Shown: piece after piece, positions 46,201 through 64,000 of the stretch
Layout: every line of letters starts with the position of its first letter
How positions within the stretch are numbered: position 1 is the stretch's first letter
DNA from: Petrosia ficiformis
Lineage: Eukaryota > Porifera > Demospongiae > Haplosclerida > Petrosiidae
NCBI GenBank assembly: GCA_947044365.1
Contig: OX345636.1
Span: 15,239,115 to 15,303,114, forward strand
DNA length: 64,000 nt
Direction of reading: 5' to 3'
The notes under the pieces: model-generated
The model's input: only the letters and a program-made list of their open reading frames with translations
Database searches by the model: none
Told to the model about the DNA's origin: nothing
Translations under genes and position numbers: made by a program

Positions 46201-47151
46201 CTTGATTTTTTCTTATTAATGTTTATGCCTTCTCAAGCATGACCAGTTGTTGATACAACTTACAGAGGCAGGAGACCACATCTGAAAACAGGAGGGGGTG
46301 TTTGAATATGATAATTGGGCCAAGTCACACCTCTGTCGCATCCAAAGTCAAGCCACACCTTGAAATAAGTGAGTCTCTCATTGTGTGGAATGTAGAAGCT
46401 CCAGCAGCTTTGTTTGTTTTGTTTTGTTTTATATATTTGAAAAATCACACAGAGAATTTAGGTAAGCAAATTCATAATCAGTTCTCTAATTACGTTTTCC
46501 AAACTTGTGGGGGTAATAAACTATTTCTGCCCCCACTAACAGAATTTTGTGAGGGCAAGTGCCCCTTCCCTCAGTTTGCCACCTATAACTTACAATGTAC
46601 AAGCATGTATAGTTTAAGCTATGTGAAATAAGTTATTTTATACATATAGCTCCATGTACATGTAGCATTGTATAAAAAACTAACTATAATATTTTCAAAC
46701 ACTAGTCTTTCTACTTCCCTTAGTTTAAACTAATAGACATGAAAGAAAATGCCAAGTAGGCAAATTTTCATAAATTAATATCTACACTGATATCATCATC
46801 TTGCTGCTTCCAAAACATATATTTACCTTTATAACTTGATATGAGTTGTTCTGCTAGTGCTTCTCCGATAACTTTACCACCTACTTCTCTGAGAATTAAT
46901 ATAAACTTATCAAATACTCTTCCATCTTGTTTTACTGAAGCTCTAAGTGACTTTAGTAGAAGTCCAATACGTTGTGTAGCAGTCATTCCAGTGAATTGAT
47001 CAGCTACTGTCCAATACACATCTTCGGGAATGATCTCAGCTGAATCAAGTTTAGTCGCTAGCAGAAAGGGATCTATACCAGACTGTAGAATCTTATCGGT
47101 GTTTCGACGAAGAGCTGATTGAGCTCTATTAGGATCAGTTGGTTCTGCCAT
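39165..47151 (-). CDS. CARD-NACHT-LRR receptor (NLR), two exons
   Basis: Predicted intracellular innate immune sensor. Exon 1 is 47151-46827 and exon 2 is 43228-39165. The donor AAAG/GTAAAT and acceptor ATTATTATAG join in phase 1, and the total of 4,389 bases is exactly 1,463 codons including the stop. Residues 1-108 form a CARD-like death fold. About 110-250 is a Ser/Thr/Gln-rich linker. The NACHT ATPase follows with Walker A GDPGVGKTT near 326-334, Walker B VMIIFDGYDEL near 396-406 and the sensor-like LLVTSRP. A winged-helix/superhelical region runs to about 800, then LRRs to about 1440. This is the architecture of bona fide sponge NLRs (CARD or DEATH plus NACHT plus LRR). NACHT ATPases are expected to oligomerise on ligand sensing; the ligand is unknown. 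The start MAEPTD lies 15 bp from the duplicated promoter region. Both exons are fully open, with no sign of decay. Confidence 0.93.
39690..40500 (-). repeat. In-frame tandem blocks within the LRR region
   Basis: Four blocks of 252, 243 and 240 bp spacing (anchor CTTGTTTTAGTGCCATAGCC at 39701, 39953, 40196 and 40436). Each encodes about 81 residues or three LRRs, with LEMDKEEAMALKQVLIENTT, then SMEVAEVVAEGLQY and TKLVLW. Spacing is always a multiple of three. Differences concentrate between the anchors. Confidence 0.93.
43676..44508 (+). pseudogene. Antisense exon fragments inside the NLR intron, unknown gene
   Basis: Three coding-like segments on the plus strand. Segment 1 (about 43676-43859) reads ENWFAEIEEGIEDVLKGLDE, then IDQERDWDETEELCGSDSLF, ending at the donor CCAG/GTACTA. 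Segment 2 (44081 onward) follows a strong acceptor (CACAATTTCAG), joins in phase 1 and reads AGCGQTKASTSPSGSK and then VQKMSTTLQE before a donor-like GTAGGT near 44158. Segment 3 (about 44354-44508) reads VDTTEDEL, then ISHFVHEAVKQDGRSLLIIN, but an 11-bp tandem duplication (GGATGAACTAA repeated) breaks its frame. No start exon is found upstream, since that is the NLR coding exon. It is best read as a decayed gene fragment brought in by transposition. I do not recognise the protein. Confidence 0.5.
44770..45299. mobile_element. hAT-type foldback element in the NLR intron
   Basis: Target duplication CCTAGCAC at 44762-44769 and 45300-45307 (8 bp). Ends CAGAGCTGGGCGGTA and, reversed on the right, CAGGGCTGGGCGATG, with the CAG/CTG termini typical of hAT. 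Inner arms also pair (GCTAATAATAATAATCTCAA at left with its complement at right). The centre contains a 56-bp perfect palindrome (44955-45010). No coding frame. Confidence 0.93.
45308..46826. other. NLR intron, no further feature
   Basis: AT-rich unique sequence between the hAT insertion and the CARD exon. No additional NLR exon is needed, since exon 1 and exon 2 phases already match. Confidence 0.6.
46827..47151 (-). CDS. NLR exon 1: CARD-like domain
   Basis: 108 codons plus one base. Helical pattern: RRNTDKILQSG, PFLLATKLDSAEIIPEDVYW, GLLLKSLRAS, GRVFDKFILILREVG, IGEALAEQLISSYK. The LL-x-x-L, late F-x-x-IL and final LAEQL positions fit a CARD better than a DEATH domain. Starts at ATG 47151. 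If read past the donor, the frame hits a stop after 19 codons, as expected for intron. Confidence 0.85.
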
Positions 47152-49150
47152 TGTAACCTGTTAAAATACATGTAATAATGATTAAAAATATATTTCTGGA
47201 ACATAATTACTATTCAAATTTTATTGATAACTAATAATTCATGATATTGTGAATACAAGAAGTACAACAAGTAACATACACAAAGGAATCTACAAGTTTC
47301 AATGTATTTTTATTTTCCTAAATGTAGATTTTTTTTCTGTTAATACATGTACATGTACATGTACTAGGGGATCTATAATGTGTGGTATATAAAGCATAGT
47401 ATTACCGTGGTGTATTATTATCATTCACATTCTAGTTCCTATGAAAACAACAGATGTTACTTACTCATTTCAGAGTAATTAGAATTTGTACTAATAACAT
47501 CCATTGTGCTAAATTACTATGGGATTTTCTATTCTTTTATTATGGCATGTACACTGTACTTTATATATTAGCTAATCTAGATCAATATCAGAGTTAAATT
47601 TCTACTCGTAAACATTATACCTAGCAAGAAAAAAATCAGTAATTGATTGATATAGTCTCAGGAGCATAATATTAATGTTGTAACCATACGAGGTTAAAAT
47701 AACTCATTAATTTTTATAGTGTATTTAATTTTATTTATTTACTTATGTGTGTACATAAATCCCAAAATAGCAAAACTTGGTAACCACAGGGGTTAGTAAA
47801 CATACGGCTGTTAATAACATAGTTGGGTACCAAGCGGCTAACACAACTATGTAACAACTATGCGGCAGACAACTAACTATGTAATGTGGCTGATTTTTAC
47901 CTTACTTTGTATATTATAATAATTATATATATTATAATGCTATATACTAGTGAAATGCAAAGCATTTTAGGGGGCAAGCCTGAGGATGTTTTACTGTGTG
48001 CCTGAAATATATAGCACATGGGTAATTGGGTGTATGCTTCGAAGATACAGCTCAAACCAGCTCCAAAACACATTGTTACAAACAAGACTGAGAAGGATTC
48101 TAACCAGGGTACCCCTGTTTGAAACAAACATGCAGTGAAATGAATACAAAAAAAAACAATAACTGAGTGGGATTCAAACCCAGTTAAAACCATCAGCTCT
48201 ATAAACAATTGTGTTCATTCGTTCGGTGAAAACCCAAAAAAAAGGATAACTGAGTGGAACCAATTAAGACCCTTATCTCTATACAAAAGTTCAGTTGACT
48301 ATATATATACAGGGGGTTTACTAAATACAATGTATAAATGTGGTTTGGTCACATTTAGGTATATAAAAATTGCACAGATGACCACAAAAGAACTACACTT
48401 GTGTATAGAGATGGATGACAACAGACCAGTTGGAGGAATGATATTAAAAATTCATGTTGAATTACTTAGTAACACATCCCTGCTACATAAGTAACGATTA
48501 CTAGTTTAAGAAGTATTTCTGTTAAAATATTTTGGTCTCCGTAGAGACCTCCAAAAATTGTAAAGCTGACGGTATTTCACGTCACCTCTACGGATAATTG
48601 GGGTAAGTTTTCAATTAGCAATAACCACACCTCGGTTGAACCTCATTGGTTATGGTACTGCCACTGCGCAAAGCTGATTTTGGAGCTTATCAAATTCTGT
48701 TTATGTAGTCAAGCATGTGCTCATTCTCTTGTGGGTTTGCAGAGTGTAGTAATGAATATAATTATTTATAATTAACAGTTACAGATTTGTTTTATGATGA
48801 TTCATTGGGCAGTAAATAGCTATACAAAATGGTAGCATACACACACATACATGTATGTGTGTGTACACTACTATTTTGACCACACCCAGGCGTTTAATTG
48901 AAGGCCAGGCATTTATTGTAAATGCAACATGTATTATATACATGTACATGTAGGCACTTAATCAAAAAAGGTGTTTATATGAGGATATACGGTACATGTA
49001 TGGATCTCAAAGGTTTTGGTTCACCTGAGCTCAACTACAAGTGCAATGTGGTGGTAAGGTGGGAGAAGGGCCTGGGAAAGGGTCTAGTGAACTACCTATT
49101 TACTGGTTATAGCACATGTGGTAATTAAAATGACATGTTGTGACCCACAA

Positions 49151-49455
49151 GCATAAGCTCCAGTAGATAGACTAACAATACACATACATGTACTTATACT
49201 CTTTAACCATAAGCTCTAGTAGATAGACTAACTATACACATACTTATACTCTTTAACCATAAGCTCTAGTAGATAGACTAACTATACACATACTTATACT
49301 CTTTAACCATAAGCTCTAGTAGATAGACTAACAATACACATACTTACACTCTTTAACCATAAGCTGTAGTAGATAGACTAACAATACACATACTTACACT
49401 CTTTAACCATAAGCTCTAGTAGATAGACTAACTATACACATACTTATACTCTTTG
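49151..49455 (+). repeat. 50-bp tandem repeat, about six units
   Basis: Same unit as 21349-21832 (CATAAGCTCTAGTAGATAGA), with fewer copies. Confidence 0.95.
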
Positions 49456-50016
49456 CTAATATTTTCTTACAAGACATTTTGATGGTTTTTTACTACTTTA
49501 GGTCTGTGCAATTACTTATTAAATCACATTCATGACATTTATTGGTATTGCAAATGATGAAATCTTCAACCACACTTAGGGAAGGAAGGGTTTGGTACGG
49601 TAAAAAGCGTACCCAGCATGCATATAGAAGAGCACACACACGTGCACATTAGCTACACTATTGATGTTTGCACAATAAGTATACAAAACACAACAGTAGG
49701 TTCCTAAAAGTAAGGTTAGCAACTAAAGAAAGTTAATTACAAATATGCTCAAATTATACTTTCACAAATTCACACTGTATTAGTACTGAAATGAAACGAT
49801 ATCACAATGATTCTTATAAACTCACTCCAAGGACTTGTGCTTGCAAGGTATGATTTGGAAGACGAAAGTCATCGGAAAGACGAACCTATTCTTCACAGTT
49901 ACTATATAACAGTAGTTCAACCGGATAAAGTTCGTCTAACGCCAAAAGTTTAGAAGGCATGGTTTAATTATCACGTGAGCATCCATCAATCTCGTCGTCC
50001 CCAGACATGACAAGTC

Positions 50017-50085
50017 CTGCCAGCCACACCCTCAAGACGAGGACGTACCTCCGTACGTCTTCATCTCGAGGGTGTGGCTAGCCAG
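50017..50085. repeat. Short foldback, about 30-bp arms
   Basis: CTGCCAGCCACACCCTCAAG then ACGAGGACGTAC pairs with GTACGTCTTCATCTCGAG then GGTGTGGCTAGCCAG across a 4-base loop. Absent from copy A of the duplication. Confidence 0.75.
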
Positions 50086-50742
50086 ACTATCCCAAGACCG
50101 CCAAACCCGAGCCATAAGGGCTTGCCAGTATATGTATCTCTTTCAGTTTTGCATGCGTATTCGTAATTATTATAACCACACCCACCTTGATGAAAGCATA
50201 ATGGCGAGGTGTGGCTGAGCATCACAGATGCAGCTCCTTTGCAACTTTCTGGACCTCCTGGAGCAATCTAACACTCACCTCAACCTTACTTACCAATTAC
50301 TGCAAGCACAGCATCCACTCAAGTCTGCACGCGAACGCTATTTGTCACTTATTCTCTCTCGCTAGAACCAGCTAGAAACCAAGTCTATACATCACACATA
50401 CATCACACATACATCAACATCCCGTTCCACTCTCCTTTCAATTTTTTTTTAAAGTACCCTAAGCTAACTTCAAAGTAACATCAAAGGTCGGACACTTGAA
50501 TCAAAGCACCGCTAGACCACATCCAACAAAGCGTGGTCGTTTTGAACAATAGAATGCCGACATGCCGCCGGCCACCACATTGGTATACTCTCGTAATCTA
50601 CAGTAATTTAAGGTGTGGTACATCCAAGATCCCGTGAATTTCAGTATTCTACTAAGCTGTAAAATTACAACCTTGAAAGTGGTATGGGGATGAGACTTCG
50701 TGCATGTGCGCGTGACTCTACATTCATGTTCCATTTGCATGA

Positions 50743-59872
<9,130 letters not shown>

Positions 59873-60264
59873 GTACATGTACATGTAAATATACTTTTAG
59901 GAGAAATGTGTTTTGTCAATACTCATTAGTATCGAAGATCTTTTACAGAATCATGCTGTCACGATCATATATTATTAATTACATGAACATATAGTTCACT
60001 TTTTAAAGCTCGCAGGGCCATCCCTATGATTGCTTTCCATAGGATTTAATACTACATGTACAGGTATAATGTATGTACAGTACATATACCCGACTTTATT
60101 AAGTTTACATGCATGTACTATGATGGGAGCTACACTTTAATAAGGTGATGGTTAACTGTGCTTCAAGTAGTACTATAATTATATAGTAACGTGTGAATTC
60201 CCTTTAGATTTGCATAATATGATAGCATAGTAATACTGTGTAGTACATTCAAAGTACAGTGTAC
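59873..60264. other. No further TRPML exon; truncated family X fragment
   Basis: 60003-60060 (CGCAGGGCCATCCCTATGAT) is the 5' end of a family X element. No coding segment was seen. Confidence 0.6.
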
Positions 60265-60478
60265 TTGGTGTTGGTGCTTTGGTGGTTTCATTACCCCGGC
60301 CTTCACCTAATGCCTAATGCCTAGTATTTGGTTAAACCTTGATTCGGACCCTGCCAGCTGGACTGCCTTGGTAGCTCAGTTGGTAGAGCATCTGTCTGGA
60401 GTACAGTGTGTCGTGGGTTCGAATCCAACCTGAGGCAACTCTCATTTTTCATTTTTCATTTTTCCATTGCCTCAGGTG

Positions 60479-60510
<32 letters not shown>

Positions 60511-60515
60511 TCCTG
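60265..60515 (+). mobile_element. tRNA-derived SINE, single dispersed copy
   Basis: Same 5' block as the cluster at 33.3 kb (GGTGGTTTCATTACCCCGGC), then the tRNA-like head at 60365-60437, then GCCTCAGGTGTC and (CTTT)n. The dispersed location supports retroposition. Confidence 0.85.
60365..60437 (+). tRNA. tRNA-like SINE head, copy 4
   Basis: Cloverleaf as at 33340, anticodon GGA, short variable loop; T stem has a G-A mismatch (CCAAC). Confidence 0.6.
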
Positions 60516-60943
60516 ATAATATCATGTACATGTACATGTATGTCACATAGGCAACTAAAGCTGGACAATATTGAAAATTTGATATAATATACATGGTTGT
60601 ACATGCACTATATAGGGGACTTTCACCAACTTCCGGACACTTAAGATGTTAGTGCTTACTTTTATGAAGCTGTGCAATCTTACGGCATAAGAGTAGTTTA
60701 TATATTAGTAGTGATCATCCTTCTTTGCAGTTATAAAAGTGCTTCGTGAAAGCTCCCAGTTCCGTACAGCTGTACCTACTATAGTACGATCCGCCCCCAC
60801 TACCAATTTTAGGACAAAATTTCTAAATTTAGGACATTGAGGAAATGTTTTTTTTTGGTAAAATTTGACTACTGTACCACAACTCAATCAGTATTTGAAT
60901 GTGTAATTAACAATTCAAAAGAATTTAAACTAAAAGAAACTCA
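60516..60943. other. No supported gene
   Basis: Flank between the SINE and the pogo-type gene. No recognisable transposon end was found here. Confidence 0.5.
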
Positions 60944-63219
60944 TTATTGACAATTAAAACATTTCCAATCCATTTCATCAAAATCACTTTCAGAGTTGAG
61001 ATTAGCACAGCATATATGATACCATGCATCACAAATATCGCAGGCTATCCAAGGGTCAATTCCATTTTCTGTGAATCCACATACAGGACATGTGATAGTT
61101 GAATCACATCCATCAGTATCTAGGTCTTCCTGAGAACTTTCTGAGCTACATGTACTTCTGGCTTGCATGCATCTTTCATGTGTACTTTCTCTACTTCTAC
61201 ACCTCTGTTTTTCTTTCTCCACCTTCTTAAAATATAGATCTTCTTGAGAACTTTCGGACTCATATCTCCCTCTTCCACATGTACCTCCCCTTCCTCGTCC
61301 TCGTCCTCTTCCTCTTCCTCTTGTAAGTGTTTTCTTCATTTGTTCTAAAGAAAGACTTTCATGAGAACATTCTGAGACACTTGTAGTAGCAACCTGTGCC
61401 CCTCTTCCTCTTGCTCTACCTCTTCTTCTACTTCTTATTCTTTGTTTCTCTGGTTTTTCTAACTGCTTTCTTTTCATTTCTGCTTCACGTTTCAATCGTT
61501 TCTGCTCTCTTTCTTCCTTACATCTCTGTTTTTCCTCTTCCTTTTTTAGCTTCTGTTCCTCTTTCTCAGTAAGGTAAGCTATAACTTGATCACTGGAGAG
61601 ATGTTTAGGCATTTGAGATGTTGCCTTTCCTTTGTTTGTGCACATATGAGTAATTCTTTTTGGTACTGGATATGTCAAAACTTCATCAAAAGCTGTAGAT
61701 ATAATTTTCTGCTTTTTAGGTAACTCTTTTTGAGTGGGTAAGTCACTCTTTTTGGCAGATTGATCTGCAATTGACATTTTCTTAAGTTGTGACTAAATCA
61801 CATATAGCTCATCATTCTCGAGATCATAGCCTTCTTCTAGTCTCTTCTGATACAATTCCATCGTCTCTGGTTTCATCATCTTCTCAATTTGTTTGTGCAA
61901 AGAACAATTACGTTTAAAATAACCAATGCTGGACTCACTACTGCATGACTCACTACTATATGACTCACTGCTATAAGTGAGTGAAGGTGAAAGTTTTATA
62001 TGACTGATAGCTTGTGGATTGAGTGGACAGATCCCCGACTCTCGAAAGGCGTTCATAAATTTTGACATTTTTACACTATCAATCCAAGCATGTTTAAAAA
62101 CAGAAGCAAATGTACATATATTCTTACTGAGGGGAACACCAGGATTTTCTAACCTGTAAGTACATGTATCACATGCTTTTCCCCATGACCTCTTTAGGGC
62201 TCCAAAAAATCCTACATCAAGAGGTTGTAGGATGTGAGATGTGTGAGGTGGAAGACAGTAAAGATGTATTTGCTGGTCACGACGAAACTTTCACGCCTCT
62301 AAATCTATGTGGGTACTATGGCCATCAGCAAGTAGAACTACTGGACGATGACGAGCATACTTGGAAAAGTGATTTGCTATCCAGCCAAAAAACAATTCTG
62401 TTGTGATCCATCCATTTGGAGATCTTCCAAAATAAGCACCATCTACACACCCTTCCATTGGATCGGTTTTAAACCTCTCCCCAGGGAATATGTGCATGGG
62501 AGGTACAGTGTCACCAGCAGCATTTGCAGCACACAATGTTGTGATTTGTTCTTTTGTGTTTCCAGTGATGCCATACACATTACGTGAGTTTCGCAGGGCA
62601 ACAACCTTTCCTGTCTTTGGACATAAAGAAAACCCTGCCTCGTCTGCATTCCAAATTAAGATAGGTTGATCTTTCAGACTGTACATCTGAAGAAACTGAT
62701 CGAATCCAATAAACCAATCAGCAATTGCTTCTGGTGTACAACACTGCACACGACAAAGTTGTAGATGCTCTGGTGAACGTAGTGATATATTGGGATGCCG
62801 TTTCTTAAACAAAGCCCACCATTTTCGTCCTGGTTTGTTTCCGTAAAAAGATTTGGTCGACCATCACTATCTATAATTTTCTTTACTGTTGAACAAATTT
62901 GTTCCCTGGTACGACCATATCCTATTTCAGCCATGTGAATGGCATAATCAACCAACTTTTGTTCCTCTGCTATTGTAAGAGTGGTAGGTGGTCCTTGTTT
63001 ACTACCAATTTCCACCTTACCAGATGCATAGTCAAATAGTGTACTTTTTGGTATTCCATATGCAGCAGCTACTACTCTGATTGACTTCTTATTAGTTTGT
63101 AAATCCTGAAGAGCAGTACAGAGGTCCTCAGTACACCATTTCTTGGACTGGGCCATAATTAGAAATTGTGAAACACGTGTCCAGATATTGGTGATTACTG
63201 CAAGTGATAACAAATGCAA
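60944..63219 (-). pseudogene. Pogo/Tigger-type transposase fused to a PHD finger, broken
   Basis: Reads right to left as one long protein. The N-terminus (from about 63156, MAQSKKWCTEDLCTALQDLQ) is a Psq-type helix-turn-helix (VVAAAYGIPKSTLFDYASG), followed by part of a CENP-B-like helical domain. A one-base shift in a T run near 62855 moves the frame to FYGNKPGRKWWALFKKRHPN. The DDE_1 core follows with WNADEAGFSL, LLADGHSTHIDLEA and LPPHTSHILQPLDVGFFG, holding the expected acidic residues. An in-frame TGA lies just after DLEA (about 62290), and a TAG separates DELYVI from SQLKKMSIAD (61793). The C-terminal 277 residues are basic, with a coiled-coil-like KEEEKQRCKEE region, an RGRGRG tract and a C4HC3 PHD-type finger (CPVCGF, WIACDICDAWYH, WKCFNC). 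Psq and DDE_1 mark the pogo superfamily. The element ends are not clear. Confidence 0.88.
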
Positions 63220-64000
63220 TAAAATCTACATGTAGCTTACACATAGCTAATACATGTGACATTAATACCTCAAACAGCTTTAGTATAGCTTGTTTTATTC
63301 AGCAAAAATCGTAGTCATACACATAAAAACGATAGTACGGTAGTACCTCAAAACAGACCGACGTCTTACGCCCCCTCACTAAGCACTATAACTCTTGCAC
63401 GGGTGATGAATACCTTAACATTTAAATTCATTTAACAAAAAACCTGTAGTTAGCACAGATCTAGGAGTTTCAGCAATGAGAGTGCAATCTTTGGACTTAA
63501 CACTACAACTTCCAAATCAGCACAGAATAGAACTCCAAACAATTATATAATTTTTTTCTAAATACGGTCCGAAATTTGGTGAAGTCCAGGTAAGGGGGAA
63601 TACCCCCTACTGGTTTATAGTAACCACAAATCCCTCCCAATTGTGTATGACACTCATAAAACAATTTAAATAGAGGCTCTTACATATACATGTACGTGTA
63701 CATGTAACTTCCGTACCTACATGTACATGTACATATATATACATGTACAGTACCTATTAGTAAATACAGTTATGAGATTAAATGTAGATGATTCTATAAA
63801 CAACAGTGGATGAAATAACGGTCGAACAGCGAACATTTTATGACAATTTCCCTGGATGTCCAAGCAGAAGTCCAAGAACAAAATTTTAATTTTCACGTTT
63901 CAATAATTATTATTATTAAAGTAGGCGTGGTCGTAGTAAACAAATGCTAAACGCACGTTTTGTAGAAGACTAGAAATGTTGAAATTTATAGAAAAAAGAT
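63220..64000. other. No supported gene
   Basis: AT-rich. A possible pogo-type end, GGTAGTACCTCAAAACAGAC, is at 63350, but no matching inverted end was found on the other side of the transposase. TACATG repeats at 63680-63750. Confidence 0.45.

Overview
This is AT-rich metazoan nuclear DNA, very likely from a demosponge and plausibly Amphimedon. The evidence is a large CARD-NACHT-LRR receptor of the kind known to be expanded in that sponge, GT-AG introns, a dense mix of short DNA transposons (hAT, piggyBac, pogo/Tigger, TTAA-type) and a tRNA-derived SINE with a CTTT tail. The species call is inference. No bacterial operon, CRISPR array or rRNA was seen.

Layout. 1-9.8 kb holds a few short exon candidates of an unrecognised plus-strand gene (6612-7350, with a duplicated exon at 6-44), a relic hAT element (2217-2966), satellites and microsatellites. 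10.1-14.4 kb holds a 429-codon minus-strand open frame of unknown function and, beside it, a complete-looking piggyBac element (TTAA, 14-bp perfect inverted ends, 11559-14362) whose transposase is frameshifted. 18.25-23.3 kb is a segmental duplicate of 47.17-51.02 kb with three transposon insertions that the other copy lacks. 24.4-31.4 kb has further exon candidates of unrecognised genes. It also has a terminal-inverted-repeat element carrying a HIRAN-like reading frame (24837-25423) and a 2.3-kb minisatellite. 33.3-34.0 kb is a cluster of tRNA-derived repeats. 36.8-37.6 kb has a broken Helitron-type N-terminal frame.

The best genes are a divergent pair. On the minus strand a two-exon NLR gene (47151 down to 39165, predicted 1,462 residues) encodes a CARD-like domain, a NACHT ATPase and a long LRR region with four near-identical tandem blocks. 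On the plus strand a mucolipin-type TRPML channel gene starts at 50743. Seven phase-compatible exons reach 59872 and cover the N-terminus, first membrane helix and luminal domain. The pore half is not found in the window. The 3.6 kb between the two start codons is the segment duplicated at 18-23 kb, where a broken copy of TRPML exon 1 persists without the NLR exon.

The NLR intron contains a hAT-type non-autonomous element with a 56-bp perfect palindrome and an antisense set of exon-like fragments from an unknown gene. The TRPML introns are loaded with satellites and small transposons, and two of its acceptors sit directly against long CA tracts. The window ends with a minus-strand pogo-type transposase fused to a PHD finger, broken by one frameshift and two in-frame stops.
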